Below are positions 14,625 to 26,668 of a stretch of 64,000 nt of DNA, in pieces. The notes beneath the pieces were generated by a model. It ran no database searches. It saw only the letters and a program-made list of their open reading frames with translations, and was not told the origin of the DNA. A program made the position numbers and the translations under genes. Source of the DNA: Acanthochlamys bracteata (Eukaryota; Streptophyta; Magnoliopsida; Pandanales; Velloziaceae); the NCBI GenBank assembly GCA_019914995.1, contig CM034127.1, positions 1,364,001-1,428,000 of the forward strand, written 5' to 3'. Every line of letters starts with the position of its first letter. Position 1 is the stretch's first letter.

Positions 14625-15140
14625 TAATTGCATGAGCTGTCTAATCGATAAAGTGATGAGACTCCTACTTGATCAGATGCTCTCAACGGTGGTAAATATA
14701 TCAAGCTGAGGTTCAAGATCCAAACATGTAGAAGCAGTTAAGTAAATGGAGATATCTAAGTTCAGCTTTTCTTGGTATACATCTGTTGTATATATGGCAT
14801 TCATGGCCAGGACTTGATCTGCAGTAGCGCTGCTTTTTCCCATCCTGCTGCAGATGAGAACCAATCTGTACTAGCTATACAGAGTATGCGTTGATTCTAC
14901 CTGTTATATATTGAAACAAAATTGAAGTTTTGGTCCTGAGTGATGTCCGTAGTTTGGCGATTTGGTTGATACAGCTGTGTAACTGTGTAAATATGAGCAT
15001 TTTAGGAGTAGTACATTTTTGCTGTATAGTTTATTAAGCTGTTAAAGTGAATATTAAACTGACGATCGGGCCTCCCTTGAATAGATATGTCGTTTTATGA
15101 GCTTGTTAATTTTTTTTCATGACCTTTTTAATTTTAACTT

Positions 15141-15279
15141 TGAAGATATCATACTAAAGAACTGGTGTTCGGAGAGGGCGCGGGAGATAGTGTTCAGGTA
15201 AGAAATTTTCTCACGGCAATACTCGCTAACACATCGTGATAATATAAATGATATTTTCTTCTTTAGTATGATATCTTCA
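15141..15279. repeat. Perfect 21-bp inverted repeat around a 97-base spacer
   Basis: Positions 15141-15161 (starting TGAAGATATC) are the exact reverse complement of 15259-15279 (ending GATATCTTCA). The spacer is less AT-rich than its surroundings and contains GGAGAGGGCGCGGGAGATAG. It may be a small foldback or MITE-like element, or a hairpin transcript. No convincing target-site duplication was seen. Confidence 0.6.
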
Positions 15280-16186
15280 TGAGTTTACACTTGCACTATC
15301 GAAAACATTTAATAAGCTATGGGCGTGTTACAAGTCTGTGGAATTTTAGTTTTTTCGCCAAAATTTTTTCATGTTTTATTTGTACCCAGAACTGAGAACT
15401 TGAGTTTTTAGTTTCACACGCATAGAAACTTCAGTTCCATGCTCTTTTATTGCATTCTTCTTTTTGTAGTTTTTCTCTCCTAATTTTTTTTCCTATCTAA
15501 TGCGCTTAGCTTCTTAATTTCTATACACTGCTTTCCGGAACTCAGTAAGCTTCCTCTAAGGAATCTACCTCAAGGCATCTTATAATTTCACAAAGTTTGA
15601 TCTCGTCTATTACCCGTTTGTAAGTCTTAGCTAAGGTTTCAGTATTATATTTCATTAGATTATTTCTTAGTTGTTTTTCCATTGTCATTGGAGCAAGCTT
15701 TAATTGAGATGGGTGTTAACGAGATCTCCGAAAGTAATTATTACTTTGTATTATTACACTGAAGTAACGTAATCTGTTTCTGTCGTAGTATAGTTGGTCG
15801 TATATCTCTATCTCGTCATTAACTACGAAATTTAACACTTTTGACTGTATCAATTTGATTCTGATACTAAACCTTTATAATAAGATTAAATTGGAAGACT
15901 CTACCTAACGTTTAATCTTTTGATCATATCTTAGATCAGCTAATTGCGTCAGGTTGGGTCCTCAAAATGGGTAGAAAGATTATAAAAAACGATCGAAGAA
16001 AATCGTTGGTTGAGGAAACTTTTTTAAGTTAAATTCTACTTGTCAATTGGTGATAGATAGAGGCGCACATAAATTAGAAATATTGTTCCAAACAGTATCG
16101 TTCGAGAACTTCAATTTAAAACGCCCAGCATTTTAGCTGAAACCAAAACAGAAGCTGAAATCTTTTTGATGTTTAGAGGAACATAA

Positions 16187-16448
16187 GATTGTGTTTCAAA
16201 TACTCAAAAATTTCAATTTTTGAAACAAAATTAGAGTTCCGAACAGTTCATATATTTTAAATTAAACTGAATCTAAAATTATGTTTTTATTATATTTTAT
16301 TCAATTCACTTCAAAAGATAAAAGTTTAATTTTATTTTTAACTCACTTAAAAAAAAATACTTGAATATAAAAATTGAACTTCACTGCAAACTCTTTTTAA
16401 AAAATAATTATTTTTTATTTTTACAAAACTCGTATTTAAAACACGTCA
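16187..16448 (-). mobile_element. MITE copy, Tourist/Harbinger-like family I (inverted copy)
   Basis: It is flanked by TAA at 16184-16186 and 16449-16451. The ends are GATTGTGTTTCAAATAC and CGTATTTAAAACACGTCA, imperfect inverted repeats. The internal segment AGAGTTCCGAACAGTTCATA matches, in reverse orientation, the segment near 56690-56712 of another copy. It has no coding capacity. Confidence 0.55.
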
Positions 16449-17229
16449 TAATTAAGTCTTAGCGTACTAAAGGGGGAGCTGATGGAGTGAATGATAAGAT
16501 TCACAATTAGAAGATGATTAGGTATTTGATCACTTGGATCATATTGGAAACAAATCCAATAAGATCATAAGAAAAAGATTAAAGGGAGTAGTAAGTAGTT
16601 CATGATCCAAGTGTTGCCAAAATGATTAGGTTCTTCCATGCACCATTTTGAGAGAGTGAGAAAGGGATTGGAAGTGATTGCAAAGAAATTCTGAAAGTTA
16701 TACGTTGACATGGTGCCCAATGGAAAGTGATGCTTTCTCTTTATGAGCCTTTTTAAGTCCGTAAAAATTTTGTTTGTAAAGTTATTCACCATATTCTCTC
16801 TTATGTGATCATAAATCGAAATGGAAACTTTTACTTTCAATTTCATTTAAATCACTTTTTGCAACGATCCTGTTAATTGTTTCTCGTAATGTAGGGATAT
16901 ACTAGAATATTTCATTTAAATATCCTACCTTTGAGAACTACCACAAAGACCGTACGTTTTGGAGTGTGTTCTTTTTTTCCTAACTAATTTTATCATATTC
17001 AAAGTTTGGAAGAAATTTTAGATAATCATAGTCTATTCAAAATTAAAGATCCTATCATGTTATGTGATGCACTTAACTAGTCATATATTAATTTCTCCTC
17101 AATTTTAAGAGTGCTGAAGAAGAAAAAATATATATATATACATAGAGAGAGATTGCTACTATATTTAAGTAACTGATGCGAGTTCCTTCTGTAACCTTCT
17201 AGCCCAGCAAAGCCATGTATATATACTTG

Positions 17230-17536
17230 TGCTCGTGTTATGACATATTTCAAATATTCGTAATTGAGTTTCGTGAAAGTGAAAAATAGAAAATAGAGTT
17301 TTTTGAAAAATAAAGTGGAAGTAGAGTTTAGTGTTTGTGTTTCAATAGTTTTTAAAAGTGTGTTAAAAATTAAAAAATATAATTGCATTGGAAAGTGTGC
17401 AAATAAAAAAGTTAGAACTGAAGTTCCGTATGTAGAAGTAGAATTCTGAGTTCCTTATATAATTGAAACATAAAAACTGTCCGAAATTTAAAATCTGACG
17501 AGAAAAAGTAGAGTTACGAACATTTAAAACACGCTC
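17230..17536 (+). mobile_element. MITE copy, Tourist/Harbinger-like family I
   Basis: It aligns along its length with the copy at 56464-56756, sharing TTTTTTGAAAAATAAA, AATAAAAAAGTT, GTTCTGAGTT-like and TTATATAATTGAAACATA-like stretches. The right end reads ACACGCTC followed by TTA. The left end is disturbed by a short insertion after GCTCGTGTT. It does not encode a protein. Confidence 0.55.
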
Positions 17537-19559
17537 TTAGAGGAGAAATTTCACCAACCTAACACTTCTACGTCTTCACGGAGACGTTTTATATTACTTA
17601 TAAAATAATTTTTTTAAATAAATATTTTAAAAATTAAAAAATTAAAATTTCATATATAAAAAGTTTATAATATATAATTCTTTTTATATTTTTAAAATTT
17701 TTTTATAGAATTTAATAAAGTACTATAAAAATTTATTTAAAAAATATAAAGTGCTTATTTGAAATAATACGTACTTAAAATATTCCCTTAATAAATATTG
17801 CATTATAAGTAAGTTTTATTAACCATGTATACCTATAGTTGAAAGTATTTGAAATTTAATATTCTTTTAATAAACTTGACCATAAAGTTGATCAAGTTTC
17901 AAGGAAACTTATCGGTGCTTCAATTTTTGGAACCACATATTCCTGAAGCAAAAATTGGTTTAAAGAAGCTAAAAATCGTCTTAACTTTTAGGTTTTGATC
18001 TTTTTCGATTTCGTCGAAGCTGATACCTAATCTACAGGGTAGTCCAAGGTAAAGTAAATGTTAGATTAACATTCATACAAATTACCCCATAAACAGAAGA
18101 GTGTTTCGATGAATTTCAACTTAAATTATGTCTATTTAAATTTTTAGGTCGTAGTATAAATTCATCGGTCGATCACATTAATGGTTGCCTTTACTTGGTT
18201 ACTTCCATATACATGTGGTCTTCATCAATGACTTTCAACATACATGAACGAATACAGGGGTTTCATTCAAGTTGATAGGTAAGTAAATTAATGGTTCGAA
18301 ACATTTTCATGCTTTTAAAATGTTGTTTTCTATATGACTTGCTACACTTGAATTACAAATTTTATTTAAGATGTATTCTTTTGGACTGTACATGAGTTAT
18401 TGAAAATGAATTGATGAGAAGTGAATTATTATAAATAATTATATTAGAAATGAGTTTAATTTTATATTAAAAAATGATTGAATCTCATAAGCTGTCAGCT
18501 GATAGTTGTGGGTAGTCTTCGACTTCCAGAATTAAATATGTCCCAACTCTAAAACTTAGGGCGTGTTCTAAATAAGTGATGCCTATAGTTTACGGAAAAG
18601 ATGTTTTACGTATTCTTTGACCATCCCCGCTTTGGTAATTTTCTTGAGAAATAAAATATCTGTATATAAACATAATGTCTTCACAGAAGTTTTCTTTCAG
18701 CAAACAGCATTAATTGGCAAGGAGTGGTTGATTAGGTAAGAGAATTGATTACGTGTTGTGCTGATGAGATGGTTAGCAACTTCACTGTTGGAGAATGCAA
18801 CTGTTAGTTCAGAAAACAAAATGTTCTATCAAATTTCTGGAACAGGGCGCCAACATCACAGTCTCAACTCTCAAGTGATGTAGGTCACCAAAACTTTGAG
18901 CTTCATTGAGCTTGCAAGAAATGCTGCATATCCATTTCCCATAAAAAATAATTGTTCATGAGTTTTGCATGATTAGAGATCTATTAGTTTGATTAGAATT
19001 TAGTTTTTTTCGTCTTTATCATGAATAAGAATTTCACTTAAGAAATAAGGACTACGTAAATACATATCTTATAGTTGTATGATTAATTGATTATTGTTAC
19101 CATTGCTTTTGATTTTTGTGATAGCAATAGAAATTGAAGAATCATTTGTAGATAACAATCAAAGAAGTATTTATTTCAATTTAAATGTCAATTCCTAAGA
19201 TAATTATCAATTATTAATAACACCAAATTCATAATAAAGAGTAACAAATCTTAGCATATTTACATAATCAGCCCAATAATTTCGGCTTTAGATGTTGTTG
19301 GTCCTTCATAGTTTTGAAAATGCATGATGATGAGCTTTCTACATTCACGACTTGGAAATGTATTTCAGCCTAATAATGGCAAATTTATTATGACTTCAGG
19401 AAATTAAAGACGGTGTTTAATTATTAAAAAATATGCTAAGAAGTGTCGCTCAAAATCGTTACCTTTTCTTTAGAATTTCGGAATGCAGTACTCCTCATGC
19501 CTGCATACACGTGATTAACCATGGTAATATTATAAAATTTTTAATGATACAAATACTTA

Positions 19560-19740
19560 GGCCTTGTTTGGAGAACTCCATCCTCATTTTAAACATCAAA
19601 ATTACTTATTACAATACTTTAAATTTAATTTTTTTAAATATACATTATAAAATTACATGTATATAAATTTGTAATTCAAAAATAATAATAAATTTTTAAA
19701 ACTAAATATAACTCTTTGAAATTCAAACCTGCCCTTCGTC
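19560..19740 (+). mobile_element. Candidate short MITE in the ATL promoter
   Basis: TTA at 19557-19559 precedes GGCCTTGTTTGG, a Tourist-like end. The right side has TTCAAACCTGCCC and TTA follows at 19741. The interior is almost pure A/T. The terminal repeats are imperfect, so this is a candidate only. It ends about 30 bases before the TATA-like sequence of the RING gene. Confidence 0.35.
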
Positions 19741-19770
19741 TTATGAATTATTATTTTAACCAAATCAATA

Positions 19771-19808
19771 AATATATATATAACCATGGAAGGAATTGTA
19801 TATATAGC
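19771..19808 (+). promoter_or_regulatory. TATA-like promoter element of the ATL4-type gene
   Basis: AATATATATATAA at about 19770-19782 and TATATATAGC at about 19799-19808 lie 115-155 bases before the start codon, a normal distance for a plant TATA box and leader. Which one is used cannot be decided from sequence. Confidence 0.45.
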
Positions 19809-19924
19809 AGCAGTAGCGGGAACTGGGAAGGACTCTTTGAGTATTATGTTTCTCTGGCTCTCCACTCCACCTCGTCGCAAGCAACTAAAACGAAAGAAAG
19901 AATCACACAAACTCTTCAAACCAA

Positions 19925-20557
19925 ATGACCTCTACGAGCACCACATCTCTACCTCCTCCTTCTTCTGAGGTGCCGCCGTTAAAAATCAGAACGGCACCAT
20001 CAGTAACGGGGTTAGTTCCTCCGTCTTCTCAGAGCAGCAGCAGCAGCAATGGTGGTGGTAGCAGCAATTACTCATACAACCCAAGTCTTCTCATCATAGC
20101 TGCAATAATCGTCTTCGTTGTTCTCGCTTCCGCCGCAATTCACCTTCTCCTCCGTCTACTTTCCCGTCCTTGCCGTTACCCTTCGTCGTTAATCCAGCCA
20201 GGGAACTCGTCTTCTTCTACGTCGCCTTCGATTTTCGCCGCGTCGTCGTTCCGTCAACATGCGGCGACGGCGTTGAAGGAAGAAGAAGAGAAGGAAAAGA
20301 AAGAGAGAGATGCAGCTATCGAATCTCTTCCGGTTTTTAGTTTAGGGAGAGCGATCTCGACGGCTTTGAAATCTTCGCCGGACTGCGCCGTTTGTTTATC
20401 GAGGTTCCGTTTAGATGATGAACTCCGTCTGTTGCCCGCTTGCAGGCACGCTTTCCACCAATTATGCGTTGACGCATGGCTCCGAACAACTCCTTCCTGC
20501 CCGCTCTGTCGTGCTTCGATCTATCTCCCACCAACTCCACCGCCGCCGCCGCCGCAA

Positions 20558-20588
<31 letters not shown>

Positions 20589-21178
20589 GAGAACGGGAAA
20601 GAGAGATGGTTGATATAGATCGAGAGGGATCCGGAAGTTTTCGGGTGGAAATAGGTAGCGTGAGTAGGCGGCGGAGCAACGCCGGAGGAGGAGGACAGAT
20701 AGCGAGTAACGGGAGAAGTTACTCGATTGGTTCAGCTTACGAATTCCTCGTTGAAGAAGAAGTCGAAGCAGTTGTGGCGAGAGCTTTGCGACGACCGGTA
20801 ACGACAACAACAAGAAGCAAAGAACAAAAACAGAGCGAAGCAAACATTTCAAACACTGGCGAAGAACAACAACAACAACAACAGAATTCCAACCTGGAAG
20901 AATTGGCCGGCGGTATCGGTGGTAGCGGAAGAAGCGGCGGAGGTAGCTGGTTGAGGGATTACGTGGACAGGCTGGCTTCTTCCGCTTCTTCTTCTTTCTC
21001 TTCGATCCGGTTCTCTTCCCGCCGGTACGAAACCTCCTGCACCTCTCCCGTCGCTGCAGTCGTCGGATATGATTGGGATTTAGAATCAAATCAGAATCTA
21101 CACACTGCGGCAAGCGCCGATGACGACGGCGGGTTTTCAGCAGCAATCAATCGGTGGTTCATGGGGGTACATCCATAA
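19925..21178 (+). CDS. ATL4: ATL4-type RING-H2 E3 ubiquitin ligase, membrane-anchored
   Basis: This is a single uninterrupted 417-residue frame, as expected for the mostly intronless ATL family. A Ser/Pro/Gly-rich N-terminus precedes one membrane helix at about residues 55-77. The RING-H2 domain has C154-x2-C157-x15-C173-x-H175-x2-H178-x2-C181-x10-C192-x2-C195, with W185 typical of E2-binding ATL RINGs. The tail has FRVEIGSVSRRRSN, RSYSIGSAYEFL and SWLRDYVDRLASS, blocks I recognise from Arabidopsis ATL4 (RHX1A). The family transfers ubiquitin from an E2 at membranes, often in stress responses; the substrate here is unknown. A proline run and an 11-residue glutamine run follow the RING and make the protein longer than Arabidopsis ATL4. 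A second glutamine run occurs near residue 320. Confidence 0.93.
20555..20587 (+). repeat. CAA/CAG microsatellite coding for polyglutamine
   Basis: Eleven consecutive CAA or CAG codons directly follow a (CCG/CCA) proline tract inside the RING gene, just after the RING domain. Such tracts often vary in length between alleles. Confidence 0.9.
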
Positions 21179-21908
21179 ATTACTGAAGTTCGTGATTTTT
21201 GTTGCGTTCCTTTCTTTTTTTGGTTTTTTAATCCTAATTTTATCGAGTTTTTGTAATCACAAAACGCCCAGGTGCCGAAGCTTCTTCTCGTGAGGAAAAC
21301 GACAAAAGGTTTTTCTCCAGAAAATTACTACGTGATAGTTTCATGTTCATCCCCTCAACTGGCCTTTGAACTCTACGCTCCAATATTTTGGTTATTTACT
21401 TTCTGTATAGAAATTTTTTTGAGAGGAAAAGAAAGACTGAGAGTGAGAGGTGGAGTAGGTTAGGAAGATCGTAAGTGAAACGGATTGAGTGTGGATTGCA
21501 TTGTTTGGTCCAGAAATAGAAACGTCACTGCTGGTTCCCTAGAGAGATAACATGAAATCATTGATTGCTTGCTGTAATCTTCTTCAGTGCAGAAAATGTG
21601 GAGTTTTCGTTTGCAAAATAAAAAATTGGGAGAGGATTTTTTTCAGCGAGCGGTATGGTAGTTGGAAGAGAGGTTGATGTAATTGCTGATTATTATTATT
21701 ATCAGTGCTTACTGCATTTGCAGCTAGCGAAGGGTAATCAAAATCAGACAGAAGCATTGAAATCCATGAATGCACTACCGCTAGCTTATGCTTTTGTTTC
21801 AGTGTTCTTTCTTCTTCTTCCGCTGATGCTGTTGTTGCTAATGATGGTGATGGGCACACCTGCTCCCCTCTATTCATTCATATCACTGTTTTGGGCCGTT
21901 TTACTGAG

Positions 21909-22159
21909 GAGGTGTTTTATTTGCAAAAAAAATTAAAAATTTGAAATTAAGTTCGTAAAAAATAAATTAATTAAAAATAAAATTTTATTTATTTATTTAT
22001 AATTAAAATTGAATTTGAAATTAAAGTTTTTAGTATGAAATTTGAATTTTAATAAGTGATATTTTAAAAAATTAAGTTTAATTTATATTTATTTTATTTA
22101 AAATGAATTGAAAGTAAAAGAATTTTTAAAAATTAATTCAAAAGATTAATAAACACGCT
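21909..22159 (+). mobile_element. Candidate MITE with GAGCGTGTTT-like ends
   Basis: The left end GAGGTGTTTTATTTG and right end TAATAAACACGCTC are imperfect inverted repeats resembling the family I ends. The roughly 220-base interior is extremely AT-rich and has no coding potential. Confidence 0.4.
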
Positions 22160-22591
22160 CGAATTCGCAGCTGCCCGAGTTTTAAACAAAGATGGACAAG
22201 TTTTTTTGTTTGTTTTGAAGACAGATCTGACTGTGTTACTTTTGTAAGTGTTTAGCTGAAACTGTTTTCCTTTTTTTTCTCAAGTAAACTGCAATGCTAT
22301 TAAATGAGGGCTAAAATTAGTTTCTGTATCTCATTTTAAGTTTGAAATGAAATTTATTGAAACAATTAACCGTTGCTGTTCTCCAACCGATAAACATGAT
22401 AATAATATGCACACCGAACTAGTAGGACTAGTCCTGTAAAAAGCAAATACGCGACAAGATGTTGAAACTTCGGGTTATTTATAGGTGCCCATATCTCTCA
22501 AGATGTCCATAAACATCTTGCAGACAAAACGTTTAAGTTTTTCTTCTTCCAAAAAGAAATAAGATATGGTTATATGTAGTATGGGCGTGCC

Positions 22592-22764
22592 TGCCATAAG
22601 CTGTGAGCTTCAGGGTGTGGAGCCTTGTTCGTCTCCTGACTCTCCTCAAGGAAGGACCCCCAGTTTCAGTTTGTTGTATTAATTGAAAAGGAGCTAACAC
22701 TTGATTTATAAATAATGCCATAAGCTGTGAGCTTCAGGGTGTGGAGCCTTTTGTTCGCCCTGAC
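22592..22764 (+). repeat. Pair of 49-bp direct repeats offset by 124 bp
   Basis: Positions 22592-22640 and 22716-22764 both begin TGCCATAAGCTGTGAGC. They are identical for 35 bases and then stay similar through GTTCG and CCTGAC with small indels. They stand out as relatively GC-rich in AT-rich surroundings. The function is unknown. Confidence 0.8.
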
Positions 22765-24123
22765 AGTAACGCAGTTTTGTTATTGGTCATGTACGTCATG
22801 ATGACAATATTTATATTTTCAATGAATATCCTGCGAAAGTGGTTTGTTTATTATGCACTTTTCTTGATCAAATACAAGTTGATTTTAGCCATATTTCACT
22901 TTTTTCAAAACTTTGTTTTTCTTTTTTTCTTTAAAATTTTAAGTTCGTAGTATTTTAGATATTTTAGTTTCTCTTGTATACGTAACGAAGTTAAAATTAT
23001 TATCAAAACTAATTAATAATAAAAAACGTGAGTTTAAATTTTTATAAATATTATTTTAAAATTATTAATAAAAATTATAAAATTAATTTTTTTTAACACT
23101 TGCCCGTCAATGTAATTTTTTTAATTAAACTGATGTGGGCTACTCACACTATAATAAACTTGAATAAAAAATAAAACGAACTATCTATTTTAAAATAAAA
23201 TAAACTATTACAACTCGGCGACTTTTAGACCTAGTTCAAGCAATCAAGCCAAAGCAAGACTTACAACGGCAAGAGCTGCAGATGAAGCAGATGAAATAGC
23301 AATGGTTAGTCACCCGCCCCTGATCGAAGAATGAAGAAGCGGAAGCCAGAGGAGGTATGTCTATGGCGGCACTCTTTAAGATTGGACGATCATTGATTTA
23401 TCTTAAAATATAGCAAATAATTATTTTTTAATAAAATAGAACTAAAAATAAAGCGAATAATTTTGCTTTAGAATAAAAAAGATCATGAAAGTTCTGAATA
23501 GATAATAAAATTAGATTTAATTCACATTCTGAATGTACCAATCTAATATGTTCTAATACTATGTAACGAATTTAGAATTTTTTTAAAAACTAATTGGTAA
23601 TAAAAAAAGTGACCCCAATCTTTATTAATATTATTTCAAAACTATTGATAAGCAATATCGAATAAAATCTTTCTTAAAACTATATTCTAATTTTATTTTA
23701 TATTTAAATTTTATTTTTATCAAAATTTAATTTCAAATTTAATTTTGTTTATTTAAATTCAACTTCTATTGAATTTCAGTTTTTTATCTAACTCAATTTT
23801 TACATAACTCATTTTTACAAAATTTATTTTCAAAAAATTGAAACGTCGCTTATGATGATGTTCTTTCAGATCATTAGGTTTGTCCGTATTCACAGGGAAC
23901 GTAACTTGATTGCTTGCTGATTTATGTAGGGCGAAGATAATAACGTAAAAGTGCATACACTTTGTGTTAGATGAATAATTATCTGAAACAACTTTGGATT
24001 CCATAATCTTTTATGTGTACTGGAATCAGTATTGTTAGCTGAACTAGAAAAGCAAAAGCTGTAGATAAAATTAAGATAAACATGAAAGAAGCACGAAAAG
24101 TTAATGAGATAGCTTCAGAAAAG

Positions 24124-24522
24124 TAGGCGTGTCAGTGGGTAGGGTTACGATTCGGATTTTTGAGTCAATTTTAGATTGATTCATATAATAACCGGATTAA
24201 AATTATTTAATTTTAATCCGATCTATTTATTTATATGGGTCAAAATTATTAACCTTAATCCAACCTATTTATAACCGAATCAAACTCGAATCGATCCATT
24301 TAATTAATATATATATAAATTAAATTTAAAATTTTTATTATTATTTTTTAATTATTAAATAATATATATTATATAAATAATTAAACGGATCAATTTCGAG
24401 TCAACTCAAATTCGACCCGAATTCGTTTAAAATTTTGGGTCATTTTTAAATCGATCCGAATCCGGCTAAGGGTTGATCCGAATCCGACTTTTTCGGATCG
24501 GGTCAAAAATTTGCAACCTCTA
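24124..24522 (+). mobile_element. hAT-like MITE remnant
   Basis: The left end TAGGCGTGTCAGTGGG and right end AAATTTGCAACCTCTA resemble the TAG(A)GGTGxCAA-type ends common in plant hAT-derived MITEs. The interior is built from repeats of GATCCGAATCCG, GGGTCA and CGGATCGGGTC. No clear 8-bp target duplication remains, so the copy is probably old. Confidence 0.5.
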
Positions 24523-26221
24523 TAAGTGGGTCGGTACCAAACGATAAACCAACATGTTTTCATTCGGTATTTAAATTATTTATGTTTCGGTTCATTCTAG
24601 TTTGTCACATTAAAACTACAACAAAATCATTCCACACATAACAGAATGTCATATATTATAACATGTTTATTAATTATTACCTTAAATTAAGCTAAGTTGA
24701 AACTATCATTTGAAATATTTAACAATGACATCAGACTTAATATATCTGTTTGTTTAAGTCTTTAAATATCAAATTGAACTCATATTTCTCAACTGTAACT
24801 AATTTGGTTTGTTCTCGATTTTGCCCAGAAACCAAATCGAATTGAACAGCTTATACCCATGCATAGAAGACACATTGGCTCCGTTTGGGATTGCATTCTG
24901 AAAGCTCTATATAATGTTTAAATTTTTTTAAAAAATATAAATAAAATATGTATTATTGAATTATTATAAATAAAAATAAAAGTCAAATTACTTTCAGTCA
25001 AACTTGGTAGACTTGGCTTGTAGGACTACTTAGCACCTTAGATTAATCAGAGAAAGCTTTCGGGAGTTTTCAGTCCATCATTGTCCAACAGTCTTTTCAT
25101 TTTTAACGCTGTCACTGACATAAAACGGAGAAGTGAATCTTTCACTGCCGGGGAAGTGCTTCTTTTTGTATTGACAGCGCATGCTCATGCTCTTCTGCCC
25201 GATCGAGGTAGAGCTAAACTGTCATGATTACAGTGATGAGCGGGCACACGAGGCCTGCAAACCCTGTAATGTATGTAGCATGCCTGTAGGCTGCAGTTAG
25301 ACTTTCAAATAGTTCTACTAATTTTTAAACAATAATCAAACTGCACTCCATGAACTTGATTTAGCAGATGATATTAACATGAGAGGTAGGAAGAAAACCT
25401 CTCGCCAAAAATTAAAAGGTGTAAAAGTAGACAACATACTTCATAACTACAGAATCCAAAAGGTTAGACATATACTAGCACAGTCAATCAACTCATTCTT
25501 TACTTAGGTAGAGTATCTGTTTTTAAGGTGCTAGATTTCATGGTGCCTCTTCTGAAACACCACCTGAAACCCTCTCACATGAGAAACTGCATGTTTGTTG
25601 ACAGCCATGTCATTAACGAAGTAGGTACCATTAAAACAATTGTATTTCGCATGTCTTTCGCATTCACTAGCATCACAATTGTATAATAAATCTTATTAAA
25701 AGACAAATTCAACAGATACTAGAAACGAGTTTGAATAACGTAAAACATTAAAACAATAACAACAAAGTAGAGGTTATTTTTATGAAGTTGTTAAAGTTTT
25801 TGTATTAATAATTAAGTCCAATACTATTGATCAGAAGGACTTATAGATTGGCTCTGGCCAAGAACTTAAACTGGTACTACACTTTATTGGTCTTTGTTAA
25901 TTGCTTTAAGACACAAAAACATCCAGTGCTTTAACTGGAACAGTAGAAGAATCACAGTTTAATTAACTAAGTCATTCTTTAAGCAGGTCGGTGTTTCCGG
26001 TGTGGTTATATCATGAATTCTACCTTGTTAACTTTTCTTTCTTCTTTTTTTTAAACGTTATGGAAATTGTTTACCATTTCCAATCTATAGACCAGTTTTT
26101 CTACGATGATCAGAGAATCTGGTGACAAGGTAATGAACTTCAGTAATGGAGCTACTAAATACTTCTTTAAGTTCTTTTAGGGACTGGTTAGAAGCAAGTA
26201 TTAGAGTTGGTAATGGAGTTG

Positions 26222-26668
26222 GTTAGAAGCAAACAAATGCTTAGAGCAGATCAATGCAACAAACAAAATTTTCTCGAACCAGCAGATTCCTTCCTTCACT
26301 AAGAACGAAATCGACAGCAACACTGGTGAGAACACAACCAGCGCCAATGCTAAGTTGTTTTGAAGCAGTCAACCTTTTCACAGAGAAGAATAGAATCAAA
26401 TCAAGCACCACAGCTGTTGATCTCAAGTAAATAATAGTTTGGGTCGTTGAGTGGCTGTGCATTTAGATCTGCGATCAAAGGGTCGATGAGAACTGAAAGG
26501 GTAAGAGAGTAGTAGTTCAAGGTACGCGAAGAACGGTGGGTAATCAAGAGTCCATTGAGAAGAAGTATCTGCGTACCATTCCGAGAGAGGTAACGATTTC
26601 GTTAGCTTCATCCAGTGCCTGTTAGCTTCGAATTCCGTGCTCTTGTATGATGGAAACAGTCGGATTTT
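26222..26668 (-). pseudogene. ALG8: Decayed ALG8-like alpha-1,3-glucosyltransferase fragment
   Basis: On the minus strand from 26668 the frame reads [19 protein letters not shown] and then [20 protein letters not shown], followed by FFAYLE. This matches the N-terminal luminal region of ALG8, the ER enzyme that adds the second glucose to the dolichol-linked oligosaccharide. An in-frame stop sits immediately upstream (26669-26671). After about residue 55 the similarity moves to another frame ([24 protein letters not shown]) and near 26260-26222 to a further frame (LICSKHLFA, like the family's FKHLFA). The conserved stretch between the second and third blocks is missing. Most of the roughly 500-residue enzyme is absent. 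The usual STDFE motif reads STEFE. Identification comes from memory of the family. Confidence 0.65.

Larger units (their letters stand above)
14625..19559. other. Intergenic region with 3' flank and transposon remnants
   Basis: The first few hundred bases are probably the 3' untranslated region of the upstream gene. The rest is AT-rich, contains no supported coding sequence, and carries an inverted repeat and MITE copies listed separately. Confidence 0.5.
21179..26221. other. Intergenic AT-rich region, no intact gene recognised
   Basis: The first part is the 3' flank of the RING gene. Short open frames at 21584-21877 and 22533-22721 on the minus strand have no recognisable motif and are probably chance. 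The segments near 23220-23360 and 24030-24125 are less AT-rich and could be decayed coding DNA, but I cannot match them to a family. Repeats inside the region are listed separately. Confidence 0.45.

Noticed and set aside
18550-18600. TTAGGGCGTGTTCTAAATAAG, resembling a MITE left end
   Set aside because: No matching right end was found nearby, so it may be an orphan end or chance.
20337-21146. Long open frame antisense to the ATL4-type gene
   Set aside because: It is a shadow of the GC-richer, intronless RING gene; the product is an Arg/Leu-rich low-complexity string with no domain.
21584-21877. 97-codon minus-strand frame downstream of the RING gene
   Set aside because: It has no recognisable motif, and composition and position fit 3' flanking sequence.
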